Assembly: GCF_027484545.1 (NCBI RefSeq)
Contig: NZ_JAIXST010000346.1
Location: 1-59,420, forward strand
DNA: 59,420 nucleotides
From: Runella sp.
GTDB taxonomy: Bacteria > Bacteroidota > Bacteroidia > Cytophagales > Spirosomataceae
Direction of reading: 5' to 3'
Below are positions 1 to 6,599 of this stretch, in pieces (positions within the stretch are counted from its first letter, which is position 1; every line of letters starts with the position of its first letter). Both the position numbers and the translations under genes were made by a program. The notes under the pieces are model-generated. The model saw nothing but the letters and a program-made list of their open reading frames with translations. It was not told where the DNA came from and did not search any database.

Positions 1-215
1 ATCAAGGCAATCAATGAGACAAAAGACAACTCTTTGTAGGCACTGGCATAGCGTAAAGGCTTGAATACAAACCCCTCGCGCTCAATCAGCGTTTGGTGTG
101 AGCGAAGACCCGTAAATACTACCTCGTACCCTTGCGCTTTTAGTTGACGCGCTTTACCGAAGCCAACAAAATAGTGGCTCGGATAGGGCAATAGGACAAA
201 CAGCGCGGTTTTCAT
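1..215 (-). CDS. Glycosyltransferase, N-terminal fragment (runs off the window)
   Basis: Only the first ~71 codons are present; the gene reads leftward out of the window. The start is the ATG at 213-215. The N-terminus (MKTALFVLLPYPSHYFVGFG, then a Lys-Ala-Arg helix and a second strand EVVFTGL) resembles the Rossmann-like first half of GT-B glycosyltransferases of the UGT/MGT type. In these the first strand is followed by a Gly/His-rich loop and an amphipathic helix. The nucleotide-sugar-binding C-terminal half lies outside, so substrate and product cannot be stated. Another GT-B family is possible. Confidence 0.55.
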   Translation of the reverse strand, partial: MKTALFVLLPYPSHYFVGFGKARQLKAQGYEVVFTGLRSHQTLIEREGFVFKPLRYASAYKELSFVSLIAL

Positions 216-253
216 AGCTATTACTATTCAAATTCATTTTAAAAGCTCGCTTA

Positions 254-1378
254 TTAAAGTGAATCTACCAACAAATTATTTAATATAGGCAATTTTGAAT
301 CGTAGTCCTTCTCTTGCCCACGTTTATAGATTATTTCCCCCGATTTATTAATTAAAAGAACTTCAGGGATACCCATCACCCCATAGACATCTCTTAACTT
401 TTTATCACCGAAAATGTGTACCCATTCCATTTTGTATTTTTGAACAGCTTTGCTAAAACTTGTTGAATCATCATCCAAATTGATTGAGATAATCTCTAAT
501 TTATCAGAAGGATATTTTTCTTTAATTTTTAGCAAAGCTGGAATTTCTTTGATACAAGGACCACACCACGATGCCCAAAAGGTTAGTAAAATATATTTGC
601 CTTTATAATTACTTAATTTGATATTCTTCCCTGTTATATCATGTAAATTGAAATCGGGAGCCAAATCTCTTTTTCGTAAATTTCTTGATTTGAGGGTGTT
701 TTCTATATACTCTCCTTCAATGCTATTTTTTAAGCTATCGGGAAAAACTGTATTATATATCTTAAATAAAGTATCCAGAGGAGTAACTGAGTTTACAATC
801 ATCCCTGTTCTGAATAACCAAAATGAATAGTATAGGCTCCCATTCTTTTTAATAAATGCCATGTATTTGTCATTAATTCGTTGTGATTTTTCATGGTATA
901 TTTTTACAGTTTTTGAATCATTTTTTGCAATTTTTCCTTCATTAGCAAAGTAGAAATCTTGAAAGTCTTTTACTTCTTTAGCTTTAAAAGCATTTAGCTT
1001 GTCCTCCCCCATTTGGCTAACTTCTATAGCATTAATCAATTTCCTTTTGCTTAATGGGTCAGGGGACACTGAATTTGCCATAAAAGTTATCGTTGCGGGT
1101 GCGTCAGTTATCCAAAAATTATTGTACTCTCTATATTTAATATTCTTATCTCGATAAGCAATCATAATAGTAGCGTATCTGGAGTAAAAACTATCAGAAA
1201 ATACACATTGTTTGTCCTTGAAATTTGGCGTTATTTCAGTTCGCCTTACTCCATTTTCATAATATATTACAAATGATTTCTCATTCATATTATCAGGAAT
1301 AACAACTTTTAAAGAAAATACCTTTTGAGCAATAATTGCATTTGGTAAAAAAAGAAAAAACATTATTAAAAGTTTCAT
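254..1378 (-). CDS. TlpA/ResA-family thioredoxin-like protein, exported
   Basis: 374 aa. Residues 1-17 form a signal peptide ending ...AIIA-Q. Residues ~18-235 are a Bacteroidota-type N-terminal region with no enzyme motif that I recognise. Residues ~236-374 are a TlpA/AhpC-TSA thioredoxin fold opening with APDFNL. The redox motif WCGPC is at ~271-275 and the cis-proline motif GIPEVLLI at ~61-68 residues after it. Such proteins reduce or shuffle disulfides in the periplasm. It is the last gene of a probable operon: C39-like/VKOR/thioredoxin protein, Cys-rich peptide, then this gene 67 bp downstream. That context suggests a role in folding the peptide. By eye it is more A+T-rich than the VKOR gene, so the cassette may be of mixed origin. 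The family assignment is firm; the substrate is inferred. Confidence 0.85.
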   Translation of the reverse strand: MKLLIMFFLFLPNAIIAQKVFSLKVVIPDNMNEKSFVIYYENGVRRTEITPNFKDKQCVFSDSFYSRYATIMIAYRDKNIKYREYNNFWITDAPATITFMANSVSPDPLSKRKLINAIEVSQMGEDKLNAFKAKEVKDFQDFYFANEGKIAKNDSKTVKIYHEKSQRINDKYMAFIKKNGSLYYSFWLFRTGMIVNSVTPLDTLFKIYNTVFPDSLKNSIEGEYIENTLKSRNLRKRDLAPDFNLHDITGKNIKLSNYKGKYILLTFWASWCGPCIKEIPALLKIKEKYPSDKLEIISINLDDDSTSFSKAVQKYKMEWVHIFGDKKLRDVYGVMGIPEVLLINKSGEIIYKRGQEKDYDSKLPILNNLLVDSL

Positions 1379-1445
1379 AATCTATATAATTTTAAGAGAT
1401 AGGCTTTTTCCTCCAGCCTATCTCCTGAAAATACTTAGTTGGGAA

Positions 1446-1646
1446 TTATACAATTACTACACATCCTCTTCCGAGGCCAGCCACGTTACATTCACACCCT
1501 CCATGTGTTTGAATAGAGCATATATAATCTCTGTTATCATAACATCTTGTACATGCAGATCCTCCATACTCTTCTCCTCCTTTTATTGCTTTCATCTGAC
1601 TGCGAGAGAGGATATTCTCAGAAAAATGCATCAAAATCTTTTTCAT
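1446..1646 (-). CDS. Six-cysteine peptide precursor with double-glycine leader
   Basis: 66 aa. Residues 1-24 look like the leader of Bacteroidota GG-type natural-product precursors: basic start MKKI, then LSRSQMKAIKGG ending in Gly-Gly at 23-24. The predicted 42-residue core is rich in Gly and Cys, with cysteines in the pattern C-x2-C-x7-C-x7-C-x-C-x8-C and a hydrophobic tail CVVIV. An even number of cysteines beside disulfide-forming proteins suggests three disulfides. Thioether or other modification is not excluded, but no modifying enzyme is seen here. The gene lies 29 bp after the VKOR fusion gene and 67 bp before the TlpA-like gene on the same strand. No C39 ABC exporter is present in the window, so the processing and export partner must lie elsewhere. 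Activity (bacteriocin, signal or structural) is unknown. Confidence 0.75.
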   Translation of the reverse strand: MKKILMHFSENILSRSQMKAIKGGEEYGGSACTRCYDNRDYICSIQTHGGCECNVAGLGRGCVVIV

Positions 1647-1675
1647 GTTTGTAATGTTTTAGTTAAACGATTAAT

Positions 1676-3343
1676 TTATGTTGATTCGGCCAAATCCTTT
1701 TCTAAACTCTCTAATAACATTCCAATTTCATTCAATTTATACCAACGCCCCCAATAAAGGCCATCAACATAGAAAGTGGGTGTCCCAGGAACATTAGCCG
1801 CACTTGTCCATGTACAATGTCCATCTGCTGCTCTCTGATAGATTTCAGTATTAGATACAGGGAAGTTAGCAGCCCATTTTTCATAATTCCGAATTGGTTG
1901 TTTGTACAAGCCCTGCAAAGCTGCCGCTACATCACTACCTGCAGCTTGCAATGCCAAAATATGACGAGCAATTTGTCCAACAGAATCATTAATATCGTGG
2001 CAGGTAGTAAAGAAAATATGCGCCTTTATATTAGAAGATAAAGAAAGCAACTCTTCTAATTCATCATGCCCTTTCCCACACGGCCCGCAGTAAGGATTAG
2101 TTACCATCGTAATGGTATGCTCGGCAGCGGGGTTTCCCAAAATAATCGGTTGTAAATCGGCAGGTACGGGAGGCATTCTTTTTTGTTTTGCTAAAAGTGC
2201 ATTAAAGATGTCAGCGTTGTTTTTAAACTTCCGTAGTTCGCGTTGCCACTCGTCAGCTTGTTTTGATTTTAGGAGCAATGGCTTGATAATGAGCCAAAGG
2301 AGGATGGGAAGTGCAAATGCAACAGCCAAGCCCCCTAACCCCCAATGGGGGGATAAAATTGTTCCCCCATTGGGGGTTAGGGGGCTGAGACACTCCACCC
2401 AAATCACTACCTGCACCGCCACGCACAGCGGGCACCACTGCTTGGCTACCCGCCATTGATACCAGATAGACCAAAAAGTGTAAGGCAATGCCAAGAAGGA
2501 AAGAACTCCCAAACCCCATCCCCCAGCCCCTTCCCCTGTGAGGGAAGGGGAGTTTAAAAACCCTTCTCCTGAAAGGAGAGGGGCAGGGGTGAGGTTAAAA
2601 ATCCAGCCGCCCATAAAATAGAAAAAACCGACTTCGCTCCAGCCTAACCAAGACGTGATTTTGGCGGCGGGAGAAGTGAGGATATGGTTGCAGTCGGTGT
2701 GGTTGTTGAGGCGGCAAAGCGAGTCAGTGAAATCGTTGGTTTTGCCATACTGCACCGATAACAGCAAAGCCGTGAGTATCATGCCTATGGCTTTGAGTCC
2801 TAACAGTACTCCTGTGGATAAGTTGGGGCTTTGGAATATGCCTGCGACTGTCAACAGTACAAAGCCCGCGATAATCAGCGGCCAACGGAGGTTTTCGAGT
2901 TGCTCTTTTTGGCGTTTGGCGGCATAATCCTTTTCGCCCGAGGCTTCGGTAGGTTCGGCAATGAATACTACGCCCGACCATTTTTTAAGGAAGTCTTCGC
3001 GTGTTTCGGTGATGCGTTTTCCTTTTTCGGTACGGTAGGTGAACGCTTCGCCAGTAGCCCTTTCTACGAGTACAAATGTGCCACCGCTGGTACGCAGATG
3101 CGCTATGTAAGGCACCTGCAACAAAGCCAACTGTTCAGCATCAATGCGCAGGGCGGCGTTTTCAATGTGATAACGGTCGAGGGTATCGCCCAAACTCAAC
3201 AGGCTCGGATAATCGGGGTGCTGTTCGAGGGTATCGCGCAGGGTAGTGAGCGTAAGGTGTGGGCGTAGGTCACGCAGGTAGGCCCATGCTACTCCCAGTA
3301 GGTTTTCTCGTTCGGTAAAGGAATGGAAGTTTAACGTCGTCAT
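1676..3343 (-). CDS. C39-like / VKOR / thioredoxin fusion membrane protein
   Basis: 555 aa from the ATG at 3343. An upstream in-frame ATG at 3457 is less likely because the extra codons would consist largely of the palindrome at 3408-3447, and a TAnnTTTG box lies between the two. Residues ~10-130 resemble a C39 peptidase domain but lack the catalytic Cys and His. Residues ~160-370 form a multi-helix VKOR domain with the loop cysteines LCR...DC (~212/221) and the active-site WCPLC (~302-306). Residues ~390-555 are a DsbA/thioredoxin-like domain with NPYCGPC (~417) and cis-Pro PGTPTFYVDG. VKOR homologues pass electrons from periplasmic thioredoxins to quinone, so the protein should form disulfides. 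Its neighbour is a six-Cys GG-leader peptide. Two GC-rich palindromic insertions interrupt the VKOR loops in frame. Confidence 0.85.
   Translation of the reverse strand: MTTLNFHSFTERENLLGVAWAYLRDLRPHLTLTTLRDTLEQHPDYPSLLSLGDTLDRYHIENAALRIDAEQLALLQVPYIAHLRTSGGTFVLVERATGEAFTYRTEKGKRITETREDFLKKWSGVVFIAEPTEASGEKDYAAKRQKEQLENLRWPLIIAGFVLLTVAGIFQSPNLSTGVLLGLKAIGMILTALLLSVQYGKTNDFTDSLCRLNNHTDCNHILTSPAAKITSWLGWSEVGFFYFMGGWIFNLTPAPLLSGEGFLNSPSLTGEGAGGWGLGVLSFLALPYTFWSIWYQWRVAKQWCPLCVAVQVVIWVECLSPLTPNGGTILSPHWGLGGLAVAFALPILLWLIIKPLLLKSKQADEWQRELRKFKNNADIFNALLAKQKRMPPVPADLQPIILGNPAAEHTITMVTNPYCGPCGKGHDELEELLSLSSNIKAHIFFTTCHDINDSVGQIARHILALQAAGSDVAAALQGLYKQPIRNYEKWAANFPVSNTEIYQRAADGHCTWTSAANVPGTPTFYVDGLYWGRWYKLNEIGMLLESLEKDLAEST
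2329..2386. repeat. Palindromic element A, in frame in the VKOR gene
   Basis: A perfect 23-bp inverted repeat (left arm 2329-2351, right arm 2364-2386) around a 12-bp A+T-rich loop. The arms are runs of C5 and G5 separated by TAA and AAT. On the coding strand it encodes a Pro/Gly-rich loop (LSPLTPNGG...SPHWGLGG) just after the WCPLC helix of the VKOR domain. The composition is unlike the surrounding gene, which suggests insertion of a small mobile palindrome rather than native coding sequence. Confidence 0.8.
2512..2596. repeat. Palindromic element B, in frame in the VKOR gene
   Basis: A compound palindrome: an outer imperfect inverted repeat (AACC... / ...GGTT) enclosing two hairpins. The left one (2527-2550) has the 9-bp stem CCCCTTCCC/GGGAAGGGG. 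The right one (2561-2583) has a 10-bp stem with one mismatch. It is translated as a Pro/Gly/Glu-rich segment (LTPAPLLSGEG...SLTGEGAGG) between two transmembrane helices of the VKOR domain without breaking the frame. It resembles C/G-run palindromes often seen between genes in Bacteroidota (recalled, not searched). Confidence 0.75.
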
Positions 3344-3379
3344 ACAACCTTTATCTATCTGTAATCTGTTTAGGTAGCA

Positions 3380-3387
3380 CAAACCTA
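3380..3387 (-). promoter_or_regulatory. -7 box (TAGGTTTG) upstream of the VKOR fusion gene
   Basis: On the minus strand this reads TAGGTTTG, matching the Bacteroidota -7 consensus TAnnTTTG, 37-44 bp upstream of the ATG at 3343. I see no clear TTG at the -33 position. That position falls at the edge of the palindrome at 3408-3447, as expected for a regulator-dependent promoter. It supports the downstream start codon. Confidence 0.45.
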
Positions 3388-3407
3388 ACCAATCTTCCTT
3401 TAGGGTC

Positions 3408-3447
3408 TTATCAGGATTTCTGATAAAATTATCAGAAATCCTGATAA
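3408..3447. promoter_or_regulatory. Nested perfect palindrome, probable regulator-binding site
   Basis: Two 19-bp arms (3408-3426 and 3429-3447) are exact reverse complements separated by AA. Each arm is itself a TTATCAG-N5-CTGATAA inverted repeat, so the 7-mer TTATCAG occurs four times in alternating orientation. It lies between the divergent VKOR and XRE-regulator genes, over the expected -33 region of the former. The natural inference is a double operator for the adjacent XRE protein. An mRNA hairpin or a mobile palindrome is possible. Confidence 0.6.
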
Positions 3448-3659
3448 AATAATTCAAATCTTCCTTATAATACTACTACTTTGACCGCTTGATAAGTTTT
3501 TGAAAAATAATATAGCCTTTTTGGCTTTTTTTACTTTATTGACAAAAGTTACACGATACCCTACAAGAAAATTAGATCAAAGCTTCTGCCTATCATGGTA
3601 AAGAGCGGTCGTTTTTTGATTAAAACAGTCATTAACCAAAATCTAATAAATCGTAGCGT

Positions 3660-4034
3660 ATGAATGAGAATATCCTTGGCCTAAAATTGCGCAAACGTCG
3701 GAATGAACTGGGCAAGACGCAGGAGTGGGTTGCGTTGGAGTTAGAAACCTCCATGAAAGTAAAAGTGAGCCAGCCTACCGTCAATAACTGGGAAAACGGT
3801 AAATCCTGTCCTTCCCTTCCACAGCTTCGGGCATTGGCCAAAATCCTCGGCCTCAAACTATCTTATTTAGTATCAGATACAGATACAGATACAGATACAG
3901 ATACAGATACAGATACAGATACAGATACAGAAAAATTGCAGCTCATGCTCGAAGAATACGCCGAACGATGCCAACGACTGGAAAAGATGAACGATAGACT
4001 GATGAAAGAAAATGAGCAACTGCGGGATAAATAG
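3660..4034 (+). CDS. XRE-family regulator with (Asp-Thr)9 linker and C-terminal coiled coil
   Basis: 124 aa. Residues ~8-66 are a Cro/C1-type helix-turn-helix (LRKRRNELGKTQEWVALELE, then VSQPTVNNWENGKSCPS). Residues 73-90 are nine Asp-Thr dipeptides encoded by a hexanucleotide repeat. Residues 91-124 are a charged heptad-like helix (LEEYAERCQRLEKMNDRLMK) that probably dimerises. The product is a small DNA-binding regulator with no ligand domain. It is transcribed away from the VKOR/peptide cassette across a ~315-bp control region (from 3343) that holds the nested palindrome, so autoregulation and control of the cassette are likely but inferred. Changes in repeat number would alter the linker by two residues at a time without a frameshift. 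Confidence 0.85.
   Translation: MNENILGLKLRKRRNELGKTQEWVALELETSMKVKVSQPTVNNWENGKSCPSLPQLRALAKILGLKLSYLVSDTDTDTDTDTDTDTDTDTEKLQLMLEEYAERCQRLEKMNDRLMKENEQLRDK
3874..3930 (+). repeat. Hexanucleotide tandem repeat (CAGATA)9.5 in the XRE gene
   Basis: Nine and a half perfect copies of CAGATA, coding for alternating Asp and Thr between the HTH and coiled-coil parts of the regulator. Perfect identity of all units points to ongoing slippage or recent expansion. Confidence 0.95.
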
Positions 4035-4057
4035 GAATCTTGTCAAACCCAACAAAA

Positions 4058-4089
4058 AAAGGCAGAAGTCCATCAGAACTTCTGCCTTT
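4058..4089. terminator. Bidirectional intrinsic terminator
   Basis: A 12-bp perfect stem (4058-4069 with 4078-4089; AAAGGCAGAAGT/ACTTCTGCCTTT) with an 8-nt loop, between the convergent XRE gene (ends 4034) and PorE-like gene (ends 4116). A-runs before it and T's after it serve both directions. Confidence 0.85.
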
Positions 4090-4115
4090 AACCAATCACC
4101 TTACAAACATCTATT

Positions 4116-6500
4116 TTACAAACTCAAAATCTTAATTTCTGTACGGCGGTTTTGCTGGTGTTCTTCTTCCGAGCATGGGGTACCGTCTTGGCACTTATTC
4201 ACTAATTTGCTTTCCCCATACCCTGCCGCAATGATTCGCTTAGAGTTAACTCCCTGCTTCACAATGTAAGCAACAGCGGCTTTGGCGCGTTTGGTGGAAA
4301 GTGTTTTGTTGTATTTGGTAGAAGAGCGGCTATCAGTATGCGAACCAAATTCGATTTTCATTTTAGGATATTTGTTCATCAGTTCCACCAACTTTTTCAA
4401 TTCAGTCGAGGCATCGTCACGAATATCCCACTTGTTTAAATCGTAGTAGATATTATCAATCTTGATGACATCGCCTTTTTCAAACATGGTAATATTGGCT
4501 TCTGACGTTTCTCCACCTTTTACCTTACTTCCCATCGTACCGAGATTGTCTTTCAACGCCTCAATGGAATAGTCACAACCGCTCGGAACTTCAAATTTGT
4601 ACGTTCCGTTTTCGTCAGTTACCGCCTCCTGAACAGAGCCATCACATTCGTTATGCAATAATACTTTTACGCCGGGAATGGGTTTGCGATCCTTTTGAGT
4701 ATTTACCAAACCGCGAAGTGTAAACGTCTTTACAGGAACGGGTTTAGGTTTCACTTTCTCCAACGGAATTTCCAATTTAATCAATTCGGAAACATCTAAA
4801 TCTTTGGTAGTGAAACTTAGTGAGTTGTTCAGATAACCTTCGTTTGATGCCCGAAATATAAAGTCCATGTCTGAATCTAGGCACAAACGCATATTTCCTT
4901 CGTTATCGGTATTAATTGTTTTCACTTCCGGATCGCTTTCATCTTTGCTTACTACTTCTACCGGTACATTGGCAAGCGGGGCTTTCGTTTGAGCGTCAAA
5001 TACATTCACAATTAAATCCTGGCAAGGATTAATGGGTCCGCTGCGTTCAAATCTAAACAAATCGTCATCGGCTCCACCACGGCGGCGATTGCTGCTGAAA
5101 AAGCCGCTTTTGCGCTCTCCGTCGGTAATAATCCCAAAATCATCCTTGTTAGAATTGATTGGCGTTCCCAAATTTTTAGGCTTTTTAGCCATTACTCCTT
5201 CAATCAATTTGGCATAGAACATATCCAAACCACCCAATCCAGGATGTCCGTCCGAAGAAAAGTAAAGATTACCCTGTTCGTCGGCAAAGGGAAACATCTC
5301 GTTGCCTTTGCTGTTGACAGCAGGACCTAAATTGACGGGAGTTGACCAATTATTGTTTTCCAATTTGCTTACGTAAATATCGGTTCCGCCAAAGCCTCCC
5401 GGCATGTCAGAAACGAAGTAAAGCAATTTGTCATCCTTTGATAAGGAAGGATGGCCTACCGAATATTCATCACTGTTGAAGGGAAGTTCTTTCAACTTTC
5501 CCCATTCATTTCCGGTCCAATCCGCTGAATACAACTTTAATTTATTGATTCCGTCTTTACTCGTTTTGTATTTCCCATCCAGGTAATTGTTACGAGTAAA
5601 GAGCATTTTTTTTCCATCTTTAAAAAAAGCGACAGGCCCTTCGTGGTATTTTGAATTCAGGGCTTTACCCATACTTTGGGATTCGATTTTTGCACTTTGC
5701 AAAGGGTCAATCGCTTTTCCATTGGTTGACGTATATCCACCAGGGGTTGGTGTATCATTAGCCGTTGGTGCGGTATATTCGTCAGTACCCAACAGATAAA
5801 CACCTTTGGCTCGTGCGGATTTATTGGCCGGTGCTGAGCCTCCTATTTTACTGGTTTTGGCTGAATTGACCACCGACAAATCAGGAATTTCGTATAAATC
5901 CAGAAAGGCCGTTTGGTTCCAGCCATACGAACGTTTTACGTTCAGTCCCTCATTGCGCGCAGACACAAAAACTAAACCTTTTTTATAATAGGTAGGGCTA
6001 AATTCAGCACGATTTGTATTGATATTATCCAACGCCTCGACCGTGTAACTGGTTGCATTTTTAGAAAGCTTCCCAACATTCGTATATAATTGGGTAAATT
6101 CTTTGCCGCGCAAATCCTCCTGCTGCGCCTGATTATAACGCTCATATACTTCTTTGGCCTCATCGTATTTGCCGTTACTCGCCAACGCCTGGGCATAGTA
6201 CAAATAGCTGTTGGCCTGATTGCGAGGAATGGTTTTTCCTTCGCCAAGCAAGGTGCGAAATACGCGCTCAGCGTTAGGGATATCTCGGATTTGATGATAG
6301 CTGTGCCCCAATTTTATAAGCGTATTGACCTTGGTTGTGTCTTTGAGGTTTTCCTTCAAAGCCTGTTCATAGAGTTCAATTGCTTTGGTATAAGCCATCA
6401 TTTCGTATTGGCGATTGGCTTGATTAAGAGATGTTTGTGCTTTAACATCTGATATCCAGAGACCGACTACCAATGCCGTTAGAAAAATATAAGTCTTCAT
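4116..6500 (-). CDS. PorE-like OmpA-family protein (TPR, beta-propeller, CRD, OmpA)
   Basis: 794 aa, signal peptide ~1-21. In order: TPR-like helices (~22-140), PD40/WD40-like propeller blades (~165-480; repeats such as LYFVSDMPGGFGGTDIYVSK and LYFSSDGHPGLGGLDMFYAK), two carboxypeptidase-regulatory-like beta-sandwiches (~495-665), and a C-terminal OmpA peptidoglycan-binding domain (~680-794; IDNIYYDLNKWDIRDDA, then FGSHTDSRSS). This order matches PorE of the Porphyromonas T9SS, which tethers the secretion machinery to peptidoglycan. It is the last gene after the giant adhesin and the PorP/SprF gene, so here it is more likely the anchor for this cargo module than the core PorE. The Asp and Arg expected for diaminopimelate binding are present in the OmpA domain. 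Confidence 0.85.
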   Translation of the reverse strand: MKTYIFLTALVVGLWISDVKAQTSLNQANRQYEMMAYTKAIELYEQALKENLKDTTKVNTLIKLGHSYHQIRDIPNAERVFRTLLGEGKTIPRNQANSYLYYAQALASNGKYDEAKEVYERYNQAQQEDLRGKEFTQLYTNVGKLSKNATSYTVEALDNINTNRAEFSPTYYKKGLVFVSARNEGLNVKRSYGWNQTAFLDLYEIPDLSVVNSAKTSKIGGSAPANKSARAKGVYLLGTDEYTAPTANDTPTPGGYTSTNGKAIDPLQSAKIESQSMGKALNSKYHEGPVAFFKDGKKMLFTRNNYLDGKYKTSKDGINKLKLYSADWTGNEWGKLKELPFNSDEYSVGHPSLSKDDKLLYFVSDMPGGFGGTDIYVSKLENNNWSTPVNLGPAVNSKGNEMFPFADEQGNLYFSSDGHPGLGGLDMFYAKLIEGVMAKKPKNLGTPINSNKDDFGIITDGERKSGFFSSNRRRGGADDDLFRFERSGPINPCQDLIVNVFDAQTKAPLANVPVEVVSKDESDPEVKTINTDNEGNMRLCLDSDMDFIFRASNEGYLNNSLSFTTKDLDVSELIKLEIPLEKVKPKPVPVKTFTLRGLVNTQKDRKPIPGVKVLLHNECDGSVQEAVTDENGTYKFEVPSGCDYSIEALKDNLGTMGSKVKGGETSEANITMFEKGDVIKIDNIYYDLNKWDIRDDASTELKKLVELMNKYPKMKIEFGSHTDSRSSTKYNKTLSTKRAKAAVAYIVKQGVNSKRIIAAGYGESKLVNKCQDGTPCSEEEHQQNRRTEIKILSL

Positions 6501-6526
6501 GTTTCCAAAATTTGGGTAAAGAAAAA

Positions 6527-6577
6527 GGTATATTCTCCCTTGTTGGTGTGTTAAAACCCTTCATGAAGAATATACCC
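6527..6577 (-). promoter_or_regulatory. Intercistronic hairpin between the PorP/SprF and PorE-like genes
   Basis: A 10-bp inverted repeat GGTATATTCT/AGAATATACC (6527-6536, 6568-6577) lies in the 99-bp gap between the two genes. It has no clear U-tract, so an mRNA processing or attenuation element is more likely than a full terminator. Function is inferred. Confidence 0.35.
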
Positions 6578-6599
6578 TTGACTACGTTTTAAAAAACCC

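Noticed and set aside
3344-3457. Longer N-terminus of the VKOR fusion protein
   Set aside because: It would be encoded largely by the nested palindrome and would lie upstream of the TAGGTTTG box.
3513-3531. AGCC-TTTTT-GGCT followed by T7 as a terminator
   Set aside because: The stem is only 4 bp and no gene ends nearby; this is probably chance in an A+T-rich control region.
3873-4073. Minus-strand frame with a Cys-Ile repeat opposite the XRE gene
   Set aside because: It is only the complement of the hexanucleotide tract plus coiled-coil codons; the sense frame has clear HTH homology.
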